Below are positions 33,329-45,620 of a stretch of DNA of 64,000 bases, piece by piece; within the stretch, counting starts at the first letter, position 1; each line of letters opens with the position of its first letter. The position numbers and the translations under genes are program-made. The notes beneath the pieces are model-generated. The model had not been told where the DNA came from, searched no databases, and saw only the letters and a program-made list of their open reading frames with translations. Where the stretch lies: assembly GCF_932276165.1 (NCBI RefSeq), contig NC_063984.1, positions 8,563,501 through 8,627,500 of the forward strand, read 5' to 3'. The stretch is from Plutella xylostella. Taxonomy: Eukaryota; Arthropoda; Insecta; Lepidoptera; Plutellidae.

Positions 33329-36300
33329 ATGCTGCAGCAGATGCGCTCGCTCGCCGCCCGCGAGGTCGCTGCTGCGCGCGTGTTCGTGGACGCGTCCTCG
33401 GGCGCCTCCTCCGACGCCGCCGACGACGTGGACCTGCCGCAGTGCAAGATCCGCAGGAACTACAACTGCGGCAAGTGCAACTTCTTCACGCAGAACCCGC
33501 GTGCCTACCTGGTGCACACGCGCGACATACACTTCGAGAAGTTCAAGATTTATGACTGTCCCAACTGTGTTTATGCGTCCAGACATCATCAGAAACTTAT
33601 TAGACACATGAAGATGGTTCACGCACCGGGAAACAACACGGCCTCCACTTCTAAAACGGAAATGGAACCTCCGGCCGAAGCCGTCACCGAGCCGGAGCGG
33701 ATAGAGGACATGCTGGAGGAGGTGGAGGACACGGCCGACATGGAGGAAGAAGACAACGATGATTTGTTGATTGAAAGAGTCGACGTAGATCCCGAAAATA
33801 ACAGATCCGCCGCCGCAGACGAAAGTGCGACCGCGCCGGACGGACGTAAACAAAAGTTTTTCTCGTGCAATAAGTGTAACTATGTGACTCATATTAGATC
33901 TAGATTTACTAAACATGTGAAATATCATTCGATGCCGATGATCAAGTGTACAATGTGCGACTTCCGGACGCCGTACAAGTGGAACCTGGACCGGCACATG
34001 AAGAACCACGGCGGCTCGGGCAGCTTCCACTGCTCGATGTGCAACTTCACGGCGGACATCAAGCAGAGTCTGACGGTGCACGAGATGAACCACCACACGC
34101 CGCCCAGCGGGCACTCGGCGTCCGTCCGCCGCCGCAACCGGGTGGGCGCCAGCGAGCTCACGCTCAGCGACGAGGCGGCGCACGCTCTCATCACCAAGGA
34201 GGAGGAAGGGAGCGGCGACTCGCGATCCTCGCACTCGGCCACGGTGAGTGTTCCACTGTTCCCCGACCCCGGTCCCGGCAGCGGGAGCGACGACACGCGA
34301 GGGGCCGCACCTCGCGCGGGGGGAGGCGCGGTGACGTCACGCGACAACACCGACCGCCTGTTATCATTATCATGAGTATCATGACATGAGCTAGCGCTGC
34401 GCTATATTAATTTCATTACGCTCGGCCTCTCTCGGTGTCTTCACTCCGCATCTTGCACTAACATTGTTGTCTTTGCATTACTCGATTACTAATTCGTTTC
34501 GGCTTATTGCAACAAATGATAGGTAGATTACATATAGTTAATAGATATTACATTCTAGTATACAAGAACTATTCATATCTTCCGTTTTAATGGTAAAATT
34601 CATGTTGGTACCTAGGTTCAATACTGTGGGTGGGTTGGTTTCTACTCACGTCGTTTTTTACTGGCAGGGGCAGCCCCTAGAAGCAGTTAGTTAGGTACAA
34701 TACGCTGCCCTGCCATTACGTTTGCGACAACTTGGGAACAATACAGACCAGCTCATATTATTAAATAAGTACTCATCTGAAGTTTTTTGTGGACTAATAT
34801 CTATGATCATAAAATATATGCATTATTTAAATATTTCTTTATATTTAGATACTGATTAAAGTTAAGTTAGATACTGTACGAAGCTAAGTAAGCTAAGTAA
34901 CTGTAAAGTAGTTTAAAATACATTCACTTTACTATTTCTAACTTTTTATGATAAACTTTTATATAAAGTTATTTAAACAATAATATGTTTTAGTGAACAT
35001 AAATATTTAGCTATTCGTAGGACCTTTGCTAGCGCCTTATAGAAATCGGCAGTGTGCAAAGATGATTGTGATTACCGATCTAGATTCCAATGTAAAACTC
35101 AAATGACTGAAACGAATTAAAGTGAAACATTTTTTTAATTCTTTTTATGACAATGGGAAGCACCTCATTAAAAACTGGTACTTAATTTATGTTTTTAACG
35201 AAAATCGATTAAATCGCTAGGATGAACTCTGTAGTTTTTCAGTGAGTATTTTATTACGCAAATTTTAATCGCAGACTTATCATTTTCAGGACATGGGTGT
35301 CCACGAGGCGGATATAGAAATGATTAGCTGCAATAGTGGATCCAACGACGCCACTGCACTCGACGCGCCTGCCAAGAGCGACGACTCGCAGGATTTATCC
35401 ACCAACCAGTCTGCCAACATGTCCAGTGACGAAACTAGGTCAAACAAGCAACCGAAAAAACGGCCGATTCCTCAGCTGATTCCTCTGAACGCCTCAACAC
35501 CAAATCAGAAAGCTCCAACTTCAGAGCCACCACTTAAGAAAATCAAGGACATGATAACAAGTGTTAACGTAAAAACAGAGCCTGTGAAATTGGAAAACTT
35601 ACCTGCAGATATATCAGTAACACCTGTAAATACAACAGCCGTAACAAAGGAAACGCCGATACGTAAGAAAAATAACTCTTTCTTTGACAAGTTGAAAGAA
35701 CGTTTACTAACAGAGACCGGGGAAAATGGCTCCCTCGTGTGTAAAAATTGCGGTTTCGAGAGCAAATGTTTGTCGGAACATTCAGTTCATGAGAAAAACT
35801 GCTCTTCGCAGACAAACAAAGTTGTACCTAACAATATCCCCAGCCTTGGTTCCACACGTTGCCAGAACTGCCGGCACAGGTGCAAGTCCAGTGCAGATTT
35901 GTACATTCACATGCAGACATGCGGAAAGAGTGTTAAAACTGAGCCGGCGGCAGAGAATATTAAACAGGAAACGGAGGAGCCGTCAACTTCCAGCGGTGAC
36001 CAACCGCATCCAATGGAAAACGTAGTTTTTGTTTGGAATAACTTTGATCAGAACGCCACCAAGTACGAGCAGCCATTAGATATTAATATCAATGATGACT
36101 CTACTCAACCCGAACACAACAGAACGTTTGACCCTGAAACTGCTGACGAAAATGAGGGCATGAATCTTTCGCCAAGTCAAGCGGTTGGTAAAAAGGTATT
36201 CAAGTGTCCACATTGTCCATTCTGGGCATCCACTGCATCTAGATTCCATGTCCACATAGTAGGACATTTGAATAAGAAACCTTTCGAATGTTCATTGTGC

Positions 36301-39300
36301 AAATATAAGTCTAACTGGCGATGGGACATAACAAAACACATCAAGTTAAAATCAGCCAGAGATCCGGAACATAACAGCGCAAAGGTATTAATGACAGACG
36401 AGACCGGCCGACGTAATTACAGTAAATACAACAAGTTCTTGGCAATGCCCATTCTTAACGAGGCCGGAGAGAATGAATTCCATTACATAGATCAAGATTC
36501 GGCGAATGCAGACTTCTCAATGGATGTGGACGACTCAATGAATGATACGAATGATGGCGCTAATGCATCAGCCGACGTGCCACTGGATCTGCACACGCAA
36601 AACAATGCGGACAACACGCAAGAAGCCAAGAAACCTAAACGAACGCTTTGGAAATGCAAAAAATGCAACTACAAGTAAGTCACCTAAATAAATCCAATGA
36701 ATTATACATCCAAGACATCATATTTTATAATAAAATTAATCTTTTTTAATGTTTTTTCCAGGGACCCATCTAAGGAAGCATTGTTAGAACATGTTCGTGA
36801 GCACTCCAGAGCTCCAGATGAAGAGCCCAGACCGAAAAGGCCGGAGCCGAAAGATCCTGGAGACTTGGCGTATCGATGCGGTCACTGCAATCAACTGTCG
36901 AACTGGAAACACGTGATACAGGTAAGAAAAATATGAAATCTTATATCTTGACTTATAACAAGCTAACGAATAAGTGAGACAGGTATCATACCGAGTTACT
37001 AACTTATTAAATATTATAAATGTGGTAAAAAAACTTTTTATACTTATTATTATGAAATTCCATTTCAACAACTCCCATCTATTTTTTTACAGAGGCACTG
37101 CCGACTGAAGCATGACGGAGTTATCAAGGTTATAGCTATAGAAAAACCTAAGCAAGATCAAATAAATGTGACCTTTACGGAAATGGTCACCCAAGACTTC
37201 TGTACAAAATGCCCCTTCAAGACAAATGAAAAGGGCAAGCTCGCGGTCCACATGCAGCAGCACACCCCGTCGCCACTGTCCATCTTCAAGTGCTACTTCT
37301 GTCCATACTTCGTGAAGAGTGAGGGTGAACTCTACGAACATCTCGTTCTTCACGGAATTACCGACCCAGAGGAATACATCTCGAAGGCAATGGACGGAAA
37401 ATGTCTTGAGCAACAACCGCTGTCGACCGCCAAGCGGCATCGCTGCAGCGACTGCCCCTACGAGACTAACAGCAAGTCGCAGTACATGTACCACGAACAG
37501 TTCCACCGGCTGCCCGCGGACACTCCCTACAAATGTCAAGAATGCAACTACAGCGTTTCCAAGAGGCACCTCCTCCACCAGCACATGAGAGTTCACGGTA
37601 TTTTTCCGAAAAAGGACGGAGAATCCGAAACAGATGCCTCCACTTCTGTAATCGACGAGACTATTAACCTCGATGAAATTCCGTATGTCTGGGTTGCAGC
37701 AAAGAACGAATTCCATAAAATGTTCAAGTGCAGATATTGCTCTTACGTGAATTCACAAAAATGCAAGATACCCAATCATGAAAAGCTGCACACTCTCGTG
37801 TTTGAAAACAGTGAATTAACAGTGCACAAATGTTTGGAATGCAAGTTTACCTGCGACAATGCATTTAGGCTGGCGGACCACTCCAAGAAACACGGCGAGT
37901 TGTACGGCCGCGTGTACGGGCCCGTCGATCCGGACGTGCCTGATGAAGAACAGATAGCTCACCTCCGCTCTCTCATAGAAGAGGAGAAGAATGCAATCAG
38001 AGAAAGTTTGGACAATGACGACCCCATAAGTAAAGATATTGAAGAGGGAAAAATTCTGTACTTCTGTCAAAAATGCCCAAGTCGATTTTTCTCTGAAAGT
38101 GAGTTGAACGTACACGACGAATTTCATGACTTGACCTACCCTAACAAATGTAAGAGTTGTGAATTTTCTGTCCCTACGGAGAATCAACTCACGTCACACA
38201 TTTTTATTCATACCGATGAGTATCGTACCAAAACAAAGATGCTAAGAATGGTGCACAGTTCACACCCCGAACACCAGGAGCCATTAATGGAGCTCCAGCA
38301 CTCGCCCTCCTCGTCCGAGATAACCTGGGTGGTGTCGCCGATATCGAGAGAAGCCTTTCAAAAAAAGTGTGACCCTGGCCACAATAACATCCCTGAGATC
38401 AAGCAACCAAAACAGTATTGTTGCAAAGAATGTCCTGCTAAATTCTTCAAGACCTCGACATTGAACTATCACATGGGATTACACGGCGGAGACGGTGAAA
38501 ACAAATGCAAAAAGTGTAGCTACGCCGTAAAGAACATAGGCCACCTCGCCAAGCATGAGCTGTTGCATGAAACAGAGGGGAAGGCGCCCGCCTGCGACTA
38601 TGAGTCTGGAGAAGATGTGGATTACAAAAACATTCCTCTCTCAGGCACGGACTTATTCCAGCGTAAGACAGAGGCACAAAAAAGGGTTTTAATTGATAAA
38701 GACAAGCTAGTGAGACCGAATGATCATTTTCCGCCAGTGCTACAAGCTGATCCACAATTTGGTTACTTGATGCATGGTAATCCAGAATTTATATACCCAA
38801 CTTACTTGAAAAATGGAAGACAGAAAGAGAAACGGTACAAATGTCACAAGTGCCCTTCAGCATTTGAAAAGAGAGAACAATACAAAATACATCTTTCTCT
38901 ACACGGATCTAAGCAAAGATACAAGTGTGAGCTGTGCGATTACTCAGTGAAGTATTACGCTAACTATGTTCAGCACATGCGGAAACATCAGATGAACGAC
39001 GAGGCACAGGCCGAGAGACGGAAGGGAAACGGTGACTTTGCCGAGACCGTGACCACCCAGGACATCCCGCACGACGACGGTGGGGATAATATTAAATTAG
39101 CGATAAAAACAATCCCAAAAAGCGTTCCAAAAAGTGATTTCCAGCAATTCTCTGTAAGCGACCAACAGACGTTGAGGCTGCTGCAGAGATGGCGATCGAA
39201 TAACAACACTATCAAGGAGGAGACGGTCCCGGAGCCGCCGCCGGCTAAGGACCGCAAGCTGCACCTGTGTGTGCTGTGCCCCTACACCAACCAGCGCCAG

Positions 39301-39618
39301 GACGCGCTGCACAACCACTACAAGCGACACGACAAGGACGACGTCCTCAACGCCGGCTACCAGAAGTGCACCTTTTGCGATCTCGTCGTCGTGCAATCAC
39401 ACTTCCTCAGGGATCACATCAAGTCGCATTTCGCATACCAAAAGAATTTAACACCACAGTGCTTTGTTGCGAATGAGGACGTTAGTTTCACAGTAACAGA
39501 TATTGATGAAGAGGATAGTCCTACGACGAGTCTTACCCTGGAAACAAAATATGCTGATAAATGCAATGATGAAAAAATATTCGTTAAAATTTCAACAGGT
39601 GAAATTGCTGTGGAATGA
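33329..39618 (+). CDS. Multi-C2H2 zinc-finger transcription factor, possibly charlatan/REST-like
   Basis: Coding exons: 33329 (first in-frame ATG; exon opens at 33323) to 34243, 35290-36674, 36762-36921 and 37093-39618. All junctions are GT-AG and in phase, giving at least 1661 aa. I count about 25 C2H2-type fingers: five near the N terminus (from YNCGKCNFFTQNPRAYLVH), two C2HC-like and several C2H2 in the second exon, one finger split by each of the next two introns, and fourteen in the last exon, often in pairs (CHKCPSAFEKREQYKIHLSLH then CELCDYSVKYYANYVQHMRKH). TGEKP linkers are absent; acidic, Ser-rich spacers separate clusters. This arrangement suggests a nuclear DNA-binding regulator. 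The pairing style recalls insect Charlatan, a REST-like neural repressor, but that name is from memory. An extra N-terminal exon may lie at 19063-19230. Confidence 0.92.
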
Positions 39619-40440
39619 ATATTTTACAACAAAAACTGATTTAAAATTGTATAAATTACATAAGGTATTTTAATTTTGTAATTTAAGTTTACCAAAGTGT
39701 AGCTTGCCATATTAGTACTAGTTAAACTGGATAGAAAGTATGGTTAATATTATGTGGTATTTAAAAAATGTTAGATGCCTGAAATAATATTGTATATTTA
39801 TAAGAAAACTAATTTTAAAAGTAAATTAGAATTCAGATTCCCTTAGAAATTGAATTAGATTTGTTATAGATGTTACCGAAATATCAATATTATTGCATAA
39901 TTTCATAATTTGGTTAGGATGAAGTTGCATTAATAGTTTTTAAAGAGAAAATAATTCTATTTAGGTACCAAAATTGCAGAAAATATTTATGGTGAAAAAA
40001 TAAATCCCTAGAGTAGTTAGGTAGTATTAGGTGATAGTACACAATATATTATTTTTACTATGTATTACAAGAATTTTACCAATAGTTTATTTAGATATGT
40101 TTACTTAATTAAACCTAGATGTTATCATCATCAGAATTACAAGAGGGCAATTGTGTTTTTGTAGCAAACTTATTCTGTAATTGGTCCAGATTTGTGTTAA
40201 AGAGGTAATGTAACAAATTTTGCTTCAGTTACTACCTATGTATACAATTTAAAAATATCTGTGATTTTCTGAAACTAAGTAGGATTTGAGTTGAAAATTA
40301 ATATTGTATTATGTGCCAATATTAAAATTATTATTATAGGTATGTATGGGAAAGGGAAGTGAGTGAAGCTTAGGGCCAGTTCCATTATTATTTTTAAGTC
40401 CTATAGGACACATTCCTAATTTTAATAAGATAGAAATAAA
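39619..40440 (+). other. 3' UTR of the zinc-finger gene
   Basis: AT-rich DNA after the stop at 39618. An AATAAA at 40435-40440 is the most plausible poly(A) signal, with weaker earlier candidates. It ends about 0.1 kb short of the convergent TFIIS gene's own signal. Confidence 0.45.
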
Positions 40441-40557
40441 AGAATTATTAATGAAAATTTGTTTCAATTGGATTTAGTATTCCTTTTTTATCAATATAAT
40501 AACACAGATGAGGACTTTACTTAAATAAAAGGTTTGAATTCACTTAAGCCACATTAA

Positions 40558-40563
40558 TTTATT
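40558..40563 (-). terminator. Candidate poly(A) signal of TfIIS
   Basis: TTTATT on the plus strand is AATAAA on the minus strand, 182 bases beyond the TfIIS stop codon. It is the nearest good signal. Confidence 0.45.
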
Positions 40564-40744
40564 TAAGTTAATCTAAGTATGCCTTAACTACTTGATTGCA
40601 TAGTTAATTCTAGCAGTTAGGTCAATATAGTTTAAAAAAACCAAATAACTCACATTTCATAGTAAAACATTACAACATGATACAATATGAGTATCATAGA
40701 GTGATGGGACACACACTTCTTATAGGATTATTGGAGAAACAGTC

Positions 40745-41872
40745 TTAACAGAATTTCCAGCGATTGCCACATTCATTACACAGAACAAATGTGGTCATCG
40801 GCTCATCAGAGCTCCGCGTCTGAAGCTGGTTGTATGTGCAGTTCTTCTTCTTACACTTACCACATTTGAGCATCTCCGTCTTGGTTCCCTGTACAGTGGC
40901 CAGCTGAGCATCGTCAATGGCTTCCTTGATGAACTTCTCACGCAGCTTTTTCATCTCATCACTGGCCATTTCTTCTGGTGTCATCTTGGCAAGACGGGAA
41001 GCTGAGATTACACCATTCAAGAAATTTGTGCGCAGAGTAGGATTCTTTGGGTCCTTTAAGTTAGCCACTCTAGAGCGCACTCTGTTCCTGTACCGCATGT
41101 CAGTGTTTTTGAATTCCATGTAAATGCACTCTTCCAACTCCTCGGCAAGTTCATCAGGAGGTGCACAGGAGTTGGGGTTCTCTCCATCGACCTTGAGGGC
41201 CTGCGTGAGGAGCTCCCGGCACTTGATACGCACAGCATCAGTGGTGTTAGAGTTGGGAGGGAAGGAGGCTGGCAGCTTCTTGTCTTTATCTTTGTCATCC
41301 CTCTTGTCCTTATCTTTAGAATCTTTTTTCTTTGAGGAGCTCCCTGAATCTTTTGATGGTGTAGTGGATAAGAATTTTTTCCAGTTCTTAATCAAAGTCT
41401 TACACAAGGATATAACCTCATCATCCTTGCTGGATTTGCGAAGAGCATTTACAGTCATTCCAATCCGAGTTTTGGTGAGCACATCTAAATTTATGGCCAT
41501 TGTCTGTAGATTTTTTAATAACTCCAGTGCTTCTTCTTGTCCCTGTAAAAATAATAGAATCATAAACGATGTGTGTAATGAAAAGTATTGTTTACTATTT
41601 ACTAATATGGTACATAAATGAGGTAAATTATAAGCACAGTATGATAATATTTAGCAAAGCATATCGTTTTATATGAGATACTTTAGGTAATACACATAGA
41701 ATTAATGTATTTTCACAATATTTGTAGATTTTATCATCGATTTTAGCCAAGGCAAGAAAATAATAGTCCAGCTACGAGGTATTCCGTCACTCCCTTTGCT
41801 TACCGTGCCGTCATCAGAAGTCATCTTTGTGAGTTTTTTCTGTATTTTCATTACATCTTCTTCAACACTCAT
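40745..41872 (-). CDS. TfIIS: Transcription elongation factor S-II (TFIIS)
   Basis: Two exons, 41872-41804 and 41542-40745, join in phase 0 through a GT-AG intron and give 288 aa. Residues 1-80 form the N-terminal TFIIS (LW) domain (VMKIQKKLTKM, ALELLKNLQTM, LCKTLIKNWKKFL). A Lys/Asp/Ser-rich linker follows (about 85-115). The central domain contains RIKCRELLTQAL, YRNRVRSRVANLKD and FLNGVISASRLAKMTPEEMASDEMKK. The C-terminal zinc ribbon runs CGKC...CNECGNRWKFC, with the acidic hairpin RSSDEPMTTFVLC that reaches the RNA polymerase II active site. Its role is to rescue backtracked Pol II by stimulating transcript cleavage. All key residues are present. The protein is slightly shorter than the fly factor, mostly in the linker. 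The gene is convergent with the zinc-finger gene. Confidence 0.97.
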
Positions 41873-42640
41873 TTTATCCTCAATAATGCGGCTTCCCGCG
41901 TATATTTAGCAAACAATCTCAAGAAAACTGATGAATCGACCACCACACCGAAAATAAGACTGACCATAAACAAGATAGCTGTCACTCAGTTGTCATTTGT
42001 AGCGTCTTTTTTGTCTCGAAATAGCGAGGGTGTTATTATTCTGAGTTCGATCTAGTTTTTTCCTAATCTTTATCTTTTATGTTTAAAAATATCCATACCT
42101 TTTGGTCCAGTCAACCCCATGGAAGTTACTTATTACTTCCATGGTCAGCCTTCCGTCTCTACCTGTGGGAGACCTGTGGCACCTGTGGGGTCTCTACATG
42201 GTCTCTACCTTCTCGTTGGTTGGTCGTTGGTCTCTACTCTATATAGATAACAGACAAAAAAGAGAATTCGCTGCCGTATCTCAGAATAATATATTTTCCG
42301 AAGCGAAGCCGTTTATTCCGAGAACTTTTCGTAACTTTTGTGAATGAGCAGAGCACGACGAGCCTAGAGGGAGATGAATGGAGATTGGAGGAGAGGGGAT
42401 GTAAGGCGAATGGCTTCAAGGGATTTGTTAGGAGGGGAGTAGAGGGGACGGTGTAAAAGTCTATGGAAGGTTTAAAAACGGTGGGTAGTTGAATTTCAAT
42501 GAATAAAATAGGGGAAAAGGAAAAGCGCAGCTTGCGGGCAACAACTAGAATCTAGATAGTTAAGTAAGAGTGTAATATTTGTTGTTTGTATTCTTAACTA
42601 GTTAAGTAATATCTGCAGGTTAAACGATGAAAACTTAAAT
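41873..42640. other. Intergenic, TfIIS upstream region
   Basis: This holds the TfIIS promoter region; no TATA box is obvious. A 10-bp stem hairpin, CCATGGAAGT...ACTTCCATGG, lies at 42117-42144, and a CTACCTGTGGG/GGTCTCTAC repeat patch at 42155-42240. A purine-rich GGAGAGGGG stretch follows at about 42360-42450. A Helitron-like tail (GCGGGCAACAACTAG) lies at about 42534-42550. Confidence 0.45.
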
Positions 42641-42870
42641 CCTAACTTAGTATTATAAATGCGAAAGTAGCTGCGTCTGTCTGTCTGTTACTCTTTCACG
42701 CCAAAACTACTGAACGGATTTGAATGAAATTTGGTATAAGTACATAATTATGGTCTACACCCTGAGAAAGAACATACCTAATCTCTAATCTTTAATCTCA
42801 CGGAATTCTGACAGTTATCCATTTTTGACATGTCAGAGATCACAAACCTTTTTTGGCTGGGTACTTTTTT
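42640..42870 (+). repeat. Non-autonomous repeat, TATTATAAATGCGAAAG family
   Basis: It opens with TTAGTATTATAAATGCGAAAG, a CTGTCTGTCTG run and CTACTGAACGGATTTGAATG. The same opening occurs at 55793. Copies in this window end in GCGGGCAACAGCTAG-like sequence, and the CTAG end together with absent TIRs fits Helitron-type non-autonomous elements. That class is inference. Confidence 0.5.
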
Positions 42871-42927
42871 CAATACGAGTCTGAACATCAGTTGTATCCG
42901 GACAATTTTCTATGTTATATTTTTAAA

Positions 42928-44466
42928 TATTTATTTATTTATTTATTTATTTATTTATTGAGGCACACAAAACAGATAACAATGGTTACAAAATTTAAAA
43001 AAAAAAAAATACAACTAAACATCTGTTCTACATTGATACCCAAAACATGCATGCACAACATTAATTATTTAGGATGGAACATTACTCATTACATGTGTTC
43101 TATGCTATAAGGTAAATACCTACTAATTTTATTAAATAAAACTAAAAATTAGGGTAACGTAACGTACCTAGGGACATTTTCGACTAACCCAACCTTGAAT
43201 GAAGCTATCGCAGCGTACAACTAAGATATTAATGTGAAATTTTCTTTATTCGGTAGGATATATAATCTATTATCACTAGTATTTGTGCTAAAGCTTTAGT
43301 GTGGCCAGATTTTATTAAATTAAGATAAAAGTAAAAAGGCTTGTTTTGACCCAAGGTACGTTACACGTTTTTACCTTGGGACACTGTTTCCTATAGCTTT
43401 GTACTATGGAAAATGCAAACTTCTAAATAACGCCTTATATCTCTGTTCTTATTGATTTACTGCATCTCTCTTCTGTCTAGTTTCACTCTGGCACTAATAA
43501 GAACAGAGATATAAGGCGTTATTTAGATGTTTGCATTTTCCATAGTACAAAGCCATAGGAAACAGTGTCCCAAGGTACAAATTTAATCGTGTCCCAAGGT
43601 ACAAAAAAGCAATATTTAACCAAAATTTAAATATCTTTATTTTAAATTAATAGGAATCTTTCAGATAATTGCCATGTCATAAAATTAAATAACTGAAAAG
43701 TTATACGTGACATCCATGTCTTTATTTTGAGCATGCCTCAATGAGATAAAGCAACACAAAAAACTATACAAAAGCTACTTTTGACTCCAAAAAACTTCAT
43801 ATTGTCTTCAACACACACTCGATGCTGGTATGATCACGAGACTCACTAGTTTTGCCAAGCGAGTAAAATACTATACCTAGGGTAGAATTATAATGTGTTT
43901 ATTTAGCCGGTTTTTTAAATACAATCAATGTCCCGAGGTACAAGCGTCCCAAGGTACGTTACGTTACCCTACTATGAAGTTGAAATAATTAGAACTAGCT
44001 ATTCGGGTTAGAGCTCTGAAGGATGCCAATAGATTTTTTATATGTAAAGAATTTGTTATTAAAAATATCAATGTCTTTGTTACTCACAGATAACTCATTA
44101 TAAAGCCGACACATTCGGAGAATGGGATTAAAGTATGCTATATTGTTTTTACAAGTTGGGACCAGAAATGTTTTAGGATTGCGGGTTCTGTAATAGATGT
44201 TAATATTAATCAATGATAGCAGAGTGGGGGAATCTATTCTAGCATGCAAAATCTTGTAAAGGTATATCAAGTCGCTTTGCTCACGGCGCGCTTCGAGTGA
44301 CACCATTTTGAATTTGGAAAGCCTATCTAGATAATTAATACGACCATGATGATACCTATAGCTTAAGGTTCTTAGAAACTTTTTTTGGATACGTTCGATG
44401 TTATCGGAATGAATATCATAATAGGGTGACCAAATGACACTCGCATACTCCAGGACGCTTCGGACT
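42928..44466 (-). mobile_element. 5'-truncated LINE with (AATA)n tail, interrupted by a TIR element
   Basis: On the minus strand, homology to a LINE reverse-transcriptase C terminus starts at about 44465 (LEYASVIWSPYY, ERIQKKFLRTLSYRYHH) and continues through the ATG-opened frame 44306-43995 (REQSDLIYLYKILHARIDSP, RMCRLYNEL). After the stop, a short 3' UTR is broken by the element at 43150-43971 and resumes to end in GTGTGCCTC(AATA)n at 42928-42959. The fragment is non-functional. Jockey- or R1-like clades are possible. Confidence 0.75.
43150..43971. mobile_element. 822-bp TIR element with internal foldback
   Basis: The terminal inverted repeats are 26 bp with one mismatch (TAGGGTAACGTAACGTACCT...), at 43150-43175 and 43946-43971, bounded by TA on both sides. 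Inside, 43373-43451 and 43498-43576 are 79-base inverted arms with only two mismatches around a 46-base loop. CCCAAGGTAC words recur through the body. There is no ORF of note. It sits inside the 3' UTR of a LINE, so it inserted later. TA ends fit a Tc1/mariner-superfamily MITE, but the source transposase is unknown. Confidence 0.8.
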
Positions 44467-44865
44467 ATTTATATATATTTAGAATGATGGTCTTTACGTT
44501 AGGCGCAAAAGAACCACGAGGACGCTTCTTTCTGGGAGAGAGAAAGTCTGACTCTTGTGCTCTGTCAGATGGGGCCGCTTCCTGGGAAGGGCCAGGTTGT
44601 GGCTCCATAACGTTTATAAAAATCAACAAACTATCACAACGCGAAAGGTCAACGATAAGAAACAGTTGGACTCGTGCACTGAGGGTTCCGTACAAGTCTA
44701 CTTACCTGAGATATTTTTCCTTTTAATTTCATCATAATGTACATCTATATGAAATATTAGCTTGATATCTTTAACCGTTTCTGAGAAAAAGGGTGGTGAC
44801 AGACAGACGGACAACAATAAGGGTTCCTTTTTTCCTTTTCAGGTACGGAACTCTAAAAAAGAATA
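44467..44865 (-). mobile_element. Fragment of a dispersed element (GGAACCCTCA / GAGTTCCGTACC)
   Basis: On the minus strand the sequence starts GAGTTCCGTACCTGAAAAGG at about 44855, passes a CTGTCTGTCACCACCC stretch and a GGAACCCTCAGTGC word, and then has an ATG at about 44610 opening a peptide with MEPQPGPSQ and SPRKKRPRGSF. This run is a common lepidopteran repeat. The peptide looks like the N terminus of a transposon protein, cut off where the LINE fragment begins. No further domain is visible. Confidence 0.45.
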
Positions 44866-44997
44866 GTAACAATCGGATCAATCGTTTCCGAGATATTCGT
44901 GGACAAACATACATACCAACAAACATATAAACATACTGATACAATAAAATTTTTCATATTTGTTTATTAGGCTTAATGGATTGTCATATGTTAATAT

Positions 44998-45045
44998 GGT
45001 GCAGTTCCAATAGGTGCAGTTCCAATAGGTGCAGTTCCAATAGGT
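44998..45045. repeat. Tandem repeat, three 15-bp units
   Basis: GCAGTTCCAATAGGT is repeated exactly three times at 45001-45015, 45016-45030 and 45031-45045, preceded by GGT. Confidence 0.9.
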
Positions 45046-45132
45046 ATATCTTACATAGGTACCTATATACCGAACATATTATGTACTTACCGAATTTAGA
45101 ATCTTTTATTTGAAATCGATTAAAAAGGTTTG

Positions 45133-45146
45133 TTATCCCTGAATTT
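45133..45146. repeat. Left target-site duplication of the I-clade LINE
   Basis: TTATCCCTGAATTT is repeated exactly at 55697-55710. It directly precedes the poly(T) that represents the LINE's poly(A) tail on the plus strand. Confidence 0.8.
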
Positions 45147-45255
45147 TTTTTTTAAATCATTTATTCGCCGGAAACAAGTCCATAGGCATACAAACATACA
45201 ATAAAAACAGAAAATAATAAACTAAACTAAAATAATTACAGATAAAAACACAACA

Positions 45256-45570
45256 TTAAATTTGTTCAACAGTAGTTGATATAAAATTAAATAAACACTT
45301 ATACAGTTTTTGGTTTGCTAAAATATCTTGAACGCGGCGGGGTACAGCATTCCGAGGATGACAGGTGTCAGCTGTCATTATCTGTGCAGGCAAATCAGGC
45401 ATTGACATCAAGTTTGAATCAACCGATTCAACCGTTTCTTCCAAGCATAGAGAAAAAATAATCAATTGTGTAAAGAGTGCCATCTGGAGGAGTTTTTTGT
45501 CATACTATATACGTCATACTGAGCCTACAACGCCATCTCTTTATATTGCTCAACCTCATTGTACATACAT
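45256..45570. other. LINE 3' region with an unrecognised small frame
   Basis: A 75-codon minus-strand frame (45483-45256) has no recognised domain. A 9-bp inverted repeat, TACAGGGTG...CACCCTGTA, lies just beyond at 45570-45598, a common terminal motif of small insect repeats. Confidence 0.35.
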
Positions 45571-45620
45571 ACAGGGTGCCCTGTTGGGACACCCTGTATA
45601 TATAGATATTGTTATCACAA

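Noticed and set aside
33141..33611. 156-codon plus frame upstream of and into the zinc-finger exon
   Set aside because: It is out of phase with the fingers and made of Arg/Ala/Ser-rich CpG-island translation.
33059..34234. 391-codon minus-strand frame
   Set aside because: It is antisense to the first zinc-finger exon, whose plus-strand reading has perfect C2H2 motifs.
37087..37716. 209-codon minus-strand frame
   Set aside because: It is antisense to the last zinc-finger exon.
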